Virus record (IMG/VR): IMGVR_UViG_3300023184_000267
Coordinates: 1 to 39,525 of that record
Length of the DNA: 39,525 nucleotides
Direction: 5' to 3' (one strand)
Origin: a virus
Part shown: positions 22,120 through 29,100 of the stretch, piece by piece
Layout: each line of letters opens with the position of its first letter
How positions within the stretch are numbered: the first letter of the stretch is position 1
Made by a program: the position numbers and the translations under genes
The notes under the pieces: generated by a model
What the model saw: only the letters and a program-made list of their open reading frames with translations
What the model was told of the DNA's origin: nothing
Database searches by the model: none

Positions 22120-22140
22120 AAACCAAAGAAAATCAAATGA
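22118..22140 (+). repeat. 23-bp leader repeat, copy 2
   Basis: Identical to 21468-21490. Here it is non-coding, lies after the stop of the 210-aa gene and contains the ATG at 22137. Confidence 0.75.
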
Positions 22141-22823
22141 ACACAACACCAGAAATAAAACTAACGATTGAGACTTATAATAGTGCATTTTCAACAGACT
22201 CTTCACTGACTTTTAATCATGCGGATCGCGACGTGCTTCGCATCGACGCCGAGGGTCACATGATTTGCGGCGAAGGCTTGTCCACGGAAGAATCTACGCA
22301 AGAAGCTGCCAAAATGTTGATTACTGCGTTTGATGAACAGATCAATAAAATGGTGGATGCCCGCGCCGAGAAAGCGGAGGCTGAACTTGCAGAATTAAAA
22401 GCAATAAATAAAACTGGAGCGGCGAGATTGCAATTTGTTTTAGCGAAAAATAATCGTCTTAGTGATCCAGCGCCACGCACCACAGAGGAAGAATGGGAGG
22501 AATGGCCTAAGGAATGGATAGTCCGAGCTGATCTAGCCCGTGAGTTGGAAACTGAACTAACCGAGGCTCGCAAAGAAATTGAGGAACAGGCCCGATTGTT
22601 AGGCATATCGGGGAGCGAAGTGGCCGCGCTTAAAAGACCGCTTTTACGCTTAACCAGTCTTTGGCATCAACTGTTTTTTCTCTTAGACATCACTGAGGAA
22701 TCAGACAGCGGGAATGAGTTTCGGCCCAACTACATATCCAGTTGCCGCGCTGTGGATGGTGAACGCATTCAGAAAATCCTTGCAGAAGCAAAGCAACTTA
22801 TTAACGCTAATGTTAAGAACTAG
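22137..22823 (+). CDS. Coiled-coil hypothetical protein (228 aa)
   Basis: The start at 22137 is chosen because it follows the repeated A-rich leader; an earlier ATG at 22110 lies inside the previous gene. N-terminal beta-like part (EIKLTIETYNSAFSTDSSL), then long acidic coiled coil (MVDARAEKAEAELAELKAIN, later ELETELTEARKEIEEQARLL). Seen often in phages as proteins of unknown function before replication genes. Confidence 0.65.
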   Translation: MNTTPEIKLTIETYNSAFSTDSSLTFNHADRDVLRIDAEGHMICGEGLSTEESTQEAAKMLITAFDEQINKMVDARAEKAEAELAELKAINKTGAARLQFVLAKNNRLSDPAPRTTEEEWEEWPKEWIVRADLARELETELTEARKEIEEQARLLGISGSEVAALKRPLLRLTSLWHQLFFLLDITEESDSGNEFRPNYISSCRAVDGERIQKILAEAKQLINANVKN

Positions 22824-22853
22824 CATTAAACCCGTCAGAGATAATCTACAACC

Positions 22854-23069
22854 ATGAATGGCAAAGGCGACAGAAATAGGTCTTGCACCCCGCAATACCG
22901 CGATAATTACGAGTATATTTTCAGAAACAAAAACAAATGCAAACAGAACAAATCTTCATCGGAGGTTGTCTCGCAGACGCCTCCCTCATCGACGACGCAA
23001 TCAGTGGAGGACTACAAGGACAGGCTTTTACGCAACCCGCCTACCTATCGCTCTTCAAATCTCTGGTAG
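22854..23069 (+). CDS. GKGD-type small phage protein overlapping the helicase gene (71 aa)
   Basis: The first 26 residues (MNGKGDRNRSCTPQYRDNYE YIFRNK) match a very common small phage protein type with a GKGD start and an aromatic F-x-K end, function unknown. Usually such proteins stop soon after; here the frame continues 133 bases into the helicase gene, where the residues look like an out-of-frame shadow. Either a lost stop codon gave a C-terminal extension, or only the first part matters. Confidence 0.5.
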   Translation: MNGKGDRNRSCTPQYRDNYEYIFRNKNKCKQNKSSSEVVSQTPPSSTTQSVEDYKDRLLRNPPTYRSSNLW

Positions 23070-24199
23070 CCCTTAGGAGCAAGGGACAGCTTACAGACAC
23101 CTCCAGCGTTTATATGGCTATGGGCAAGGAATGCCCAGCCACAGAGCTATTTGAGGCCGAAAAATGCTGCTCTAGCAGTATTACTGGCAAAAAAGCCCTT
23201 AAGAAGCTCATTTGGGAAGGTCAGCTAGCCATCCTCAAACCAGCCCTCCAGGACGCCATTGCGTGCATTTCTAGAGACTCTAAGCCCGAAGAGGTGTCAA
23301 AGGCCATAGAAGGGCTACAAGGGCTGTTAAAACCAACGGAATCGGAGGCTCCAAGCCTTGAGCAGCTCATTGGGGAGGTGAAGCTCTGGGCTGAACAGGA
23401 AATCGCGGGCACTAGGGACAACAAGGACGTTGTAACAACTGGTCTTCCTTCGTTCGACAACCTAGCCCAGCCCATCGAGGCCCACGAATACGTCGTAGTA
23501 GGCGCTAGAACCTCCATAGGTAAGTCCTCGTTCATGTCACAGATAGCCAGCCATAACCTCAATCGCGGCCTACGAGTGGCCTATTTCACCCTAGAAACCT
23601 CGGCTAACGCTGTAATTAAGCAGATAGCAGGACAAAGGGCCAGGGTGAACCTACGCAACATGAGCCATGAGTTTGCCGATAAACAAGCCGATTACTTTTC
23701 GGCACTTAAACGTCTAAGCGGACAACAGCTTAGGGTGTTTGATAAGGACATGAGCATCACGCAAATTGAGAATAGATGCCGATTGCTCGCCGCCTCTTGG
23801 AAACCTCAGTTGGTCATCCTCGACTACCTAGGGCTAATTCGCGGCACAGATGGCTCAGCATACGAACGGATGGGTCAGCTCTCTAAGGCTATGATCCCAT
23901 TGAAGAAGACTTTGGGTTGTGCGCTCATCGTCGCGGCTCAGCTCAATCGCGGAAACGAACGTGAAGACAGAGCACCAAGCCGTACAGACTTCAGAGACGC
24001 TGGCTCCATCGAGGAAGACGCCCACCGCATCATTGCCTTACATCGCCCTAGCAAGAGCCACAGCGGAAGCCCCCAAGAGCTAGGACAGTCCACCTATGAC
24101 TACGAAGTGCTTCAGTTGAAGCTCAGGGATGGCCCATTGGCATTCTCCCGCATCAAATACTTTGCCAACCACACATGGTTTTATGAAGAATCCAACTAA
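22937..24199 (+). CDS. Replicative DnaB-type helicase
   Basis: 420 residues. N-terminal DnaB-like domain (about 1-130, EQIFIGGCLADASLIDDAIS), then RecA-like motor: Walker A GARTSIGKSS (189-198), H1a FTLE (E220), Walker B LVILDYLGLI (D296), H3 AAQLNRGNE (Q335), and DFRDAGSIEEDAH (351-363). A hexamer would unwind the fork 5' to 3'. No primase domain is fused and none is seen nearby, so host primase is probably used. The leader is A-rich without SD. Confidence 0.9.
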   Translation: MQTEQIFIGGCLADASLIDDAISGGLQGQAFTQPAYLSLFKSLVALRSKGQLTDTSSVYMAMGKECPATELFEAEKCCSSSITGKKALKKLIWEGQLAILKPALQDAIACISRDSKPEEVSKAIEGLQGLLKPTESEAPSLEQLIGEVKLWAEQEIAGTRDNKDVVTTGLPSFDNLAQPIEAHEYVVVGARTSIGKSSFMSQIASHNLNRGLRVAYFTLETSANAVIKQIAGQRARVNLRNMSHEFADKQADYFSALKRLSGQQLRVFDKDMSITQIENRCRLLAASWKPQLVILDYLGLIRGTDGSAYERMGQLSKAMIPLKKTLGCALIVAAQLNRGNEREDRAPSRTDFRDAGSIEEDAHRIIALHRPSKSHSGSPQELGQSTYDYEVLQLKLRDGPLAFSRIKYFANHTWFYEESN

Positions 24200-24626
24200 T
24201 AGTGTGCATTTTTCAAGCAAGTCCGATAATTGGGCTACGCCACAGGATTTTTTTGATAAATGCAATCAGGAGTTTGGCCCATTTGATTTAGATGTTTGTG
24301 CTTCTGAATCCAATCATAAATGTAATAAATTTTATACGGTAGAAAACGATGGGTTGCAACAAGAATGGAATGGTAGGATATGGATGAATCCACCGTATGG
24401 AAGAACCATAAAACAATGGATGAAGAAGGCTTTTGAATCAGCTAACACAACCGCGCAAATCGTGGTTTGTTTAGTTCCAGCTAGGACGGACACGGCGTGG
24501 TGGCATGATTATGCGGCTAATGGACAAGTTAGATTTATTCGCGGAAGACTTAAATTTGGAGGCCATCAAAACAGCGCACCGTTTCCATCGGCTTTAATTA
24601 TTTTTAGAAAACATGAAACAAATTGA
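24183..24626 (+). CDS. DNA N6-adenine methyltransferase, phage Dam type
   Basis: 147 residues from the ATG at 24183, overlapping the helicase end by 17 bp. Matches the phage DNA N-6-adenine-methyltransferase family (PF05869): SDNWATPQDFFDKCNQEF, FDLDVCA, catalytic NPPY (69-72) in WMNPPYG, VCLVPARTDTAWWH and RGRLKFGG. Likely protects phage DNA from restriction. A/T-richer than the helicase gene, so probably acquired separately. No cognate nuclease is adjacent, so it looks like an orphan methylase. Confidence 0.9.
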   Translation: MKNPTNSVHFSSKSDNWATPQDFFDKCNQEFGPFDLDVCASESNHKCNKFYTVENDGLQQEWNGRIWMNPPYGRTIKQWMKKAFESANTTAQIVVCLVPARTDTAWWHDYAANGQVRFIRGRLKFGGHQNSAPFPSALIIFRKHETN

Positions 24627-24789
24627 TCTTTTCGGCAACGAAATTAGCATGGAAGAAGCGACTGTTAAACCAGTTGTAAAACCACCAGAAGAAAAACCAA
24701 AGAAACTAGCAGAAACTGCTTGCACTCCTAACAGACCCTACATAGTAGATAAGGAAGGTAAAGACCTCACTTGGATCATAAACAAATAA
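24613..24789 (+). CDS. Small hypothetical protein (58 aa)
   Basis: Overlaps the methylase end by 14 bp. Starts MKQIDLFGNEI, a pattern of short phage proteins that begin with an IDLFGN motif, followed by a Lys/Pro-rich disordered part (VKPPEEKPKK) and NRPYIVDKEGKDLTWI. Function unknown. Confidence 0.6.
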   Translation: MKQIDLFGNEISMEEATVKPVVKPPEEKPKKLAETACTPNRPYIVDKEGKDLTWIINK

Positions 24790-24793
24790 AAAC

Positions 24794-25279
24794 ATGAATA
24801 TTAGCTACGAAAACACACGCGCACTTGGCATCGGGGAGAAAGTACTTCCGACCGATTTTTGCTACATTGAAAGCGACTGCAATGACAAAGCTCCCTATCT
24901 TGCTTACGTTGATGAGCCAGAAGTAGGCCACATAGTCACGGGCGAGGAGTTCTACGAATATCGCCGCTCCTTACAAGGTGACCCCTATGAGGCAATGTAT
25001 GCCGAATTGGGCTTAGTCACGGACGTAGCCAAGGAAGCGTTTCGCATTGTCTGTGAAAATGTCCGAGTTATGGACACGAAACAGCAAGACTACGGATCAG
25101 GCAACATCTCGGCCTTTGGCGAGTTTGGTGTGTTAGTCCGCCTCAACGACAAGATTGAGCGCCTTAAAAACCTCAATAAGATGCCTTCCGTCAAAAATGA
25201 GGCCATCGACGATACTTACTTAGATATCGCCAACTATGCGGTGATTGCCATGCTTATTCGCCGCAACCTCTGGAAATAA
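24794..25279 (+). CDS. Nmad1/DUF1599-like protein (161 aa)
   Basis: The C-terminal 80 residues match the DUF1599 / nucleotide-modification-associated domain 1 pattern: KQQDYGSGNISAFG (97-109), VRLNDKIERLKNL (115-127) and NEAIDDTYLDIANYAVIAM (135-153). The domain is helical with acidic residues (DDTYLD) suited to metal/nucleotide binding and is common beside phage nucleotide-metabolism and DNA-modification genes. The N-terminal 75 residues are unrecognised. Precise reaction unknown; the nearby Dam gene is the only modification enzyme visible. Confidence 0.7.
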   Translation: MNISYENTRALGIGEKVLPTDFCYIESDCNDKAPYLAYVDEPEVGHIVTGEEFYEYRRSLQGDPYEAMYAELGLVTDVAKEAFRIVCENVRVMDTKQQDYGSGNISAFGEFGVLVRLNDKIERLKNLNKMPSVKNEAIDDTYLDIANYAVIAMLIRRNLWK

Positions 25280-25284
25280 CCTTT

Positions 25285-25848
25285 ATGTCCAACCTAAAAA
25301 CACTACAAGAAGCAGCAAGCACAGCCCCAGGCGCATTCATTAGCGGAGGCTTTACCGCCAACGTCCAGAACGCCAAGGCCCGTCAGTCCAAGGCAGGCAA
25401 ATCCTTCTGGACTTGCACCCTCACCGAAGGTGGTCTGGAAGTCAGCGCCACCTCGTTTAGCAAAGACCTGACCTCCCTAGACGGCCATTTGGTCAAGTTT
25501 ACGGGTATGGGCCTTAAGCGCGGCGACGACTACAACGGTAAGGCCCAAATTAGTTTGGGCGACAAAGCGATAATTAGCCCCGTAGGAGCCAGCCAGCCAG
25601 CCTCACCCTCAGAAGCCGCCAAATCGCCTGTAAACGCACAGAATGGCGGTTATCGCATCGAAGGCGTCACCGTAGGCATGGCTATTAACAAAGCCGTGGA
25701 CATCTGCCTCAAAACAGGCGACACCAACGAAGACACCCTCTGGCATTGGTCGTCCACGCTAATTCGCTTGAGCCAGAAGCTCCAAGCTGGCAACCTCGCA
25801 CCACTATCAGGGATCGAACCCTCAGATGAACAAGAACAGCCCTACTGA
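25285..25848 (+). CDS. Putative single-stranded DNA-binding protein (187 aa)
   Basis: Residues 20-95 form a beta-rich segment of OB-fold type (SGGFTANVQNAKARQSKAGK, FWTCTLTEGGLEVSATSF, LVKFTGMGLKRGDDYNGKAQ), followed by a Pro/Ser linker, a helical part (VGMAINKAVDICLK) and an acidic C-terminus ending EQEQPY, as in SSB proteins whose acidic tails recruit partners. It sits between helicase and nuclease genes. No close family named; assignment is by fold pattern and context. Confidence 0.55.
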   Translation: MSNLKTLQEAASTAPGAFISGGFTANVQNAKARQSKAGKSFWTCTLTEGGLEVSATSFSKDLTSLDGHLVKFTGMGLKRGDDYNGKAQISLGDKAIISPVGASQPASPSEAAKSPVNAQNGGYRIEGVTVGMAINKAVDICLKTGDTNEDTLWHWSSTLIRLSQKLQAGNLAPLSGIEPSDEQEQPY

Positions 25849-26008
25849 CCTGTTTATTTGCGAGAGCCTTGGGCGTATGCTTGGGGCTGTCTCGTTCTGC
25901 GGACTGGGCGCTGACGATTTGCCAGCAGAAATACTGGCAGAACGCCTCAAAGCCCTTACGAAGTTAGGACAAGAAATAGAAGAACAATTAAATAAAAAAA
26001 CAAAATGA
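25826..26008 (+). CDS. Small helical protein (60 aa)
   Basis: Overlaps the SSB-like gene by 23 bp and the nuclease gene by 4 bp (ATGA). All helix (ESLGRMLGAVSFCGLGADDL, then LTKLGQEIEEQLNKKTK). Small size but tight packing supports it. Function unknown. Confidence 0.6.
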   Translation: MNKNSPTDLFICESLGRMLGAVSFCGLGADDLPAEILAERLKALTKLGQEIEEQLNKKTK

Positions 26009-26814
26009 GCGAACATTGGTACACAAAAGACGGCAAAGCCTGTCACACCCAGCCCACTAAAAAGGGCGCTAAGAACCCCACGAGGCCCACAAACATCAAG
26101 GATGCTAAGCTGTTTGGCTTATTGCCAAGCGTCTCGGCTTACACCAAAATGTTGGCAGCCCCAGGACTAGAACGCTACAAGATGATGAAAGTGGCTGAAG
26201 CCTGCTATGCCAGCCCTCCGCACCCAGGTGAGGAGATGGCTGAGTATGTTCAGAATATGCTGGAGAAGAGCAAGGAGGATGGCATGGGCGCAGCCGACCT
26301 AGGCACCCAAGTCCATGCAGCTATCGAAACTCTCCTAAAGGGCAACGAGTATGAGAACTACGAAGTGGAAGTGGCTCACGGCCATAGCTGCTGGATCGGC
26401 AAGCTAGTAGAACCAGCCTACGCCAAAATCGAAGAACTGGGCCTCACCATTGAGAGCGCCGAGGTTGTCCTCGTTAATAACGCTGAAGGCTACGCTGGCA
26501 CCACTGACGTAAAGCATCGCTCGGCTAAGGGCAAGGGCATCCTCGACTGGAAGAGCAAACGCACTAAGGAAGGCGAAGCCGTTGTTCCTAACGAGACCCA
26601 TCCCATGCAAATCGCGGCCTACTACGTCGCGGCTTTCAATGACTCAGAGTTTGATGATGCTCTCTGCATGAATGTTTACATCTCCACCACAGAGCCAGGA
26701 CGAGTGGATGTTGTTAAATATGACCGCGAACAGCTCATTGAAGCCTACAAAGATTTCCTCTGTCTAACCCGCCTCTGGCGCTCCGCTAACTCCTATGACC
26801 CCCGTTCTTTCTAA
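26005..26814 (+). CDS. PD-(D/E)XK exonuclease, RecB/Cas4-like
   Basis: 269 residues with the order of a RecB-type nuclease: GTQVHAAIETL (His104, motif I), ESAEVVLVN (150s), GYAGTTDVK (Asp168), ILDWKSK (D181-W-K183) and QIAAYYVA (Gln202). It would degrade or resect DNA ends with two metal ions for recombination or host DNA breakdown. The N-terminal 90 residues (NIKDAKLFGLLPSVSAYTK) match the substrate domain seen in phage members. Partnered by position with the SSB-like protein and helicase. Confidence 0.85.
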   Translation: MSEHWYTKDGKACHTQPTKKGAKNPTRPTNIKDAKLFGLLPSVSAYTKMLAAPGLERYKMMKVAEACYASPPHPGEEMAEYVQNMLEKSKEDGMGAADLGTQVHAAIETLLKGNEYENYEVEVAHGHSCWIGKLVEPAYAKIEELGLTIESAEVVLVNNAEGYAGTTDVKHRSAKGKGILDWKSKRTKEGEAVVPNETHPMQIAAYYVAAFNDSEFDDALCMNVYISTTEPGRVDVVKYDREQLIEAYKDFLCLTRLWRSANSYDPRSF

Positions 26815-26815
26815 A

Positions 26816-27250
26816 ATGAAAACCCGCAATCGGCCTGATAAACCATTTTATGATGTCTGGTATCGAATGTGGGACAGATGCGAAAATACTAAACGTCATA
26901 ATTACAAAAACTATGGAGGGCGTGGAATAAAAGTGTGTTCCCGATGGGAATCATTTGATAATTTCAAATCTGATATGGCAATCGGTTATGAACGTGGTCT
27001 TCAAATAGATCGCCGAGATAATAATTTAGATTATAGTCCCGAAAATTGCCGCTGGGTAACTCGATCTCAGAATATGCAAAATAGCAGCAAAAGCATTTTT
27101 ACAGACAATGACGTACCAAGGTTATTGCATTTACGAAATGTTGATAAATTAACATGGTTAGAAATTGCCAATATTTATGGATCATCATTATGCGCTCCGA
27201 GGGAGTTTTTGAAATATTGGAAAAAACGTAACGGCATCGTATCAACATGA
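26816..27250 (+). CDS. HNH/AP2-type homing-endonuclease-like protein (144 aa)
   Basis: Starts 1 base after the nuclease stop (an ATG 21 bases earlier would overlap it). Pattern KPFYDVWYRMWDRCENTK, YGGRGIKVCSRWESFDNF and IDRRDNNLDYSPENCRWVT is typical of free-standing phage homing-type nucleases with the GGRGI motif. Distinctly A/T-rich relative to both neighbours, which indicates recent insertion between coupled genes. Confidence 0.8.
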   Translation: MKTRNRPDKPFYDVWYRMWDRCENTKRHNYKNYGGRGIKVCSRWESFDNFKSDMAIGYERGLQIDRRDNNLDYSPENCRWVTRSQNMQNSSKSIFTDNDVPRLLHLRNVDKLTWLEIANIYGSSLCAPREFLKYWKKRNGIVST

Positions 27251-27459
27251 ATAAAGAAACTCTGCTTGAACAAGGCTTCGAACCACTGGCTGGCCCCTAT
27301 CACAAAAGTGAAGCAGAGATGCTCCATAAGGCCATTACCCAGCTCAAAGGCTCAAACACCCACTATGAACTACTTTCTACGCCCGAAGGTAAAGAAATCT
27401 GGACTATCCCGCGCCACTCCTTTACGAAGGGTAAGCAAGAAGCAGAGAGCGAGGAATAG
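27247..27459 (+). CDS. Small hypothetical protein (70 aa)
   Basis: ATGA overlap with the preceding stop. Reads LEQGFEPLAGPYHKSEAEML, an alpha/beta start, with an acidic end. It is overlapped for 95 bases by the next HNH gene in another frame, so its C-terminal third is less certain. Base composition returns to that of the older neighbours. Function unknown. Confidence 0.55.
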   Translation: MNKETLLEQGFEPLAGPYHKSEAEMLHKAITQLKGSNTHYELLSTPEGKEIWTIPRHSFTKGKQEAESEE

Positions 27460-27664
27460 CGAATACAGCAAGCTGCGCCTCAATTTTCTCCTATTGTCGC
27501 CAATTTGCCACATCTGCGAACAACTAGCCACCGACATCCACCACAAAGCTGGGCGCGGCTCTAAGACCAACGACACCACCACATGGCTAGGAGTTTGCCG
27601 CCAATGCCATACAAACATACACAACAATCCTAGCTGGGCTAGGGAAAACAACTACTTACAATGA
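27365..27664 (+). CDS. HNH/zinc-finger nuclease, NinG-like (99 aa)
   Basis: Core begins RATPLRRVSKKQRARNSEYS, then C48-x2-C51 (CHIC), DIHHKAGRG (H59-H60), TWLGVCRQCHTNIH (C78, C81, H82, H86) and NPSWARENNYL. This is the small phage HNH family with two Cys pairs holding zinc, related in layout to recombination protein NinG. The start at 27365 is the first ATG giving the usual length; a 132-aa version would read through the previous gene. Probably nicks DNA in recombination or packaging. Confidence 0.75.
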   Translation: MNYFLRPKVKKSGLSRATPLRRVSKKQRARNSEYSKLRLNFLLLSPICHICEQLATDIHHKAGRGSKTNDTTTWLGVCRQCHTNIHNNPSWARENNYLQ

Positions 27665-27831
27665 AAGACAAAACAGACCAACTCATCAATCACCTCCTCG
27701 GCGACTGCATCCATGCAGAAACCTCCACAGACCTCTATAACGCCCTTGTACGGCTAGAGAAGGGCGCAGACGCCGTTCTAGCCCTTAGCCGCGCTAAAGA
27801 GCTAGAGCACTACCTAGAGGCCGCAGCATGA
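27661..27831 (+). CDS. Small helical hypothetical protein (56 aa)
   Basis: ATG overlaps the HNH stop and the TGA overlaps the next ATG, so it is coupled on both sides. All helix and acidic (DQLINHLLGDCIHAETSTDL, LSRAKELEHYLEAAA). Function unknown. Confidence 0.6.
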   Translation: MKDKTDQLINHLLGDCIHAETSTDLYNALVRLEKGADAVLALSRAKELEHYLEAAA

Positions 27832-28085
27832 AATGCGAGATGTCTGGGCGCTCCCAAATGAGCGTTACGGGCGCTGACGGCGACACCATCTACACCGTAG
27901 AATTTGCTGAGAATATGCCAAACGGAGCCTGTAACTGTCCCGATTTTATGACCAGATGCCAAAAGGAATGGGACAAGGCAGGACGGGTGAGGGAATACGG
28001 CGAACCGCTACGCACTCGTTGTAAGCACTTAAACGCCGCCATCCTATACTTGGGAAATGCCGTCGTAGGCAAATTCAACCAATGA
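27828..28085 (+). CDS. SWIM-type zinc-finger protein (85 aa)
   Basis: Cys35-x-Cys37 in ACNCPDF and Cys65-x-His67 in RCKHL give the CxC...CxH pattern of SWIM fingers, about 27 residues apart, with an extra Cys at 44. The N-terminal beta part (SQMSVTGADGDTIYTVEF) is the usual lead-in. SWIM fingers bind DNA or proteins; stand-alone small ones occur in phages and mobile elements. A recombination accessory role next to HNH proteins is inference. Confidence 0.75.
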   Translation: MKCEMSGRSQMSVTGADGDTIYTVEFAENMPNGACNCPDFMTRCQKEWDKAGRVREYGEPLRTRCKHLNAAILYLGNAVVGKFNQ

Positions 28086-28255
28086 ACTATCAAATGCTAC
28101 ATGACAAATGCAAGATGCTATCCAATATGGGCTATCGCATCCGTATGTGGCAGGATGGCAATCTTTGGCGCTGGCAATGGAATAATGGCATCACCGGACA
28201 CACGGATGCCAACAGCAAAGCCCTAGCCCTAGTTTTCGCCATAGAAACCATATAA
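28082..28255 (+). CDS. Small hypothetical protein (57 aa)
   Basis: ATGA overlap with the SWIM gene. Trp-rich alpha/beta peptide (YRIRMWQDGNLWRWQWNNG) ending in a helix (ANSKALALVFAIETI). Resembles many small phage proteins with no known role. Confidence 0.55.
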   Translation: MNYQMLHDKCKMLSNMGYRIRMWQDGNLWRWQWNNGITGHTDANSKALALVFAIETI

Positions 28256-28259
28256 TCTT

Positions 28260-28598
28260 ATGAAAAACGAAGTATTCGAACCAACGCTCCGCAAATCGCT
28301 CAAGGAATATCCAACACCACGCATGGATAGTTCAATCATTGAACTAACGCTTAATGGTAAATGGCCCGCAAATGGCACAAGAAAGTTTGTTTTAGCATGG
28401 GTGGCACAAATGCTTGAGGCTGAATTGATGGAGATGACCGACAAGGTTAAAGAACTTGAAGCCGAACTTGCCAAAAGCAAAGAACAAGTGGCTTTTGCCA
28501 ACAAGCGTGTTGAACAGATAGAGGTGCTATTTGATTTGCAGATGATTAGATATGAACAAATTGAGGTAGAACTCGACGGCAAAAAAAGTAAGAAATGA
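28260..28598 (+). CDS. Coiled-coil protein (112 aa)
   Basis: N-terminal 45 residues are mixed (KNEVFEPTLRKSLKEYPTPR), then a long charged coiled coil (DKVKELEAELAKSKEQVAFA ... KRVEQIEVLFDLQMIR) and a basic tail GKKSKK. The coiled coil implies a dimer or a partner. Overlaps the next HNH gene by 4 bases. Function unknown. Confidence 0.6.
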   Translation: MKNEVFEPTLRKSLKEYPTPRMDSSIIELTLNGKWPANGTRKFVLAWVAQMLEAELMEMTDKVKELEAELAKSKEQVAFANKRVEQIEVLFDLQMIRYEQIEVELDGKKSKK

Positions 28599-28960
28599 AC
28601 GACAAGCTCTACTGCAACGGTCAATGGACGAAGGCTCGATTTAAGAGCTTTATAACGTCTGCGTTGCGTAGGGCTTCGTCTCGTTGGGCACCTAAGTACA
28701 CTTGTAAGAAGCAGGCTAGAACGGCTAGGAACACCTACACCTGTTCGCTATGCGCGAATAGCGTAGGGAACAAAGACATTAAGATAGACCACATCCATCC
28801 CGTCGTTGATCCCGAAAAGGGATTCGTATCGTGGGATAGCTTCATCGAACGCTTGTTCGTAGAGCTAGACGGCTATCAAGCTATTTGCATCACCTGCCAC
28901 AAAGCTAAAACCAATGAAGAGAGAGAAATCCGAAAGAAAACCAAATGTTCACGTTCCTAA
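28595..28960 (+). CDS. HNH endonuclease, zinc type (121 aa)
   Basis: C50-x2-C53 (TCSLC), KIDHIHPVVDP with D65-H66, GFVSWDSFIERLF and CITCHKAKTNEER (C98, C101, H102) match a phage HNH family found in many small phages. Basic N-terminus (RRASSRWAPKYTCKKQ) for DNA contact. Not notably A/T-rich, so likely a resident gene and not a recent homing insertion. Third of four HNH-class genes in this window along the circle from 26.8 kb. Confidence 0.85.
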   Translation: MNDKLYCNGQWTKARFKSFITSALRRASSRWAPKYTCKKQARTARNTYTCSLCANSVGNKDIKIDHIHPVVDPEKGFVSWDSFIERLFVELDGYQAICITCHKAKTNEEREIRKKTKCSRS

Positions 28961-29100
28961 TTCCCATATTCGCCGCCTGCGTAGTTGCGGGCGTCATCAA
29001 TAAAGACATATTCATGATTGTTGGGGCTGGCTTCATGCTGCTATCATGCAGCATAGTATTCGCAGCGGTGGGCATATCCCACGAACTCAACAACGACTAA
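28945..29100 (+). CDS. Small two-span membrane protein (51 aa)
   Basis: Overlaps the HNH gene end by 16 bp; TAATG junction with the next gene. Two hydrophobic spans (about 2-17, FTFLIPIFAACVVAGV, and 22-43, IFMIVGAGFMLLSCSIVF) joined by NKD, ending SHELNND. A small inner-membrane protein, role unknown. Confidence 0.6.
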   Translation: MFTFLIPIFAACVVAGVINKDIFMIVGAGFMLLSCSIVFAAVGISHELNND

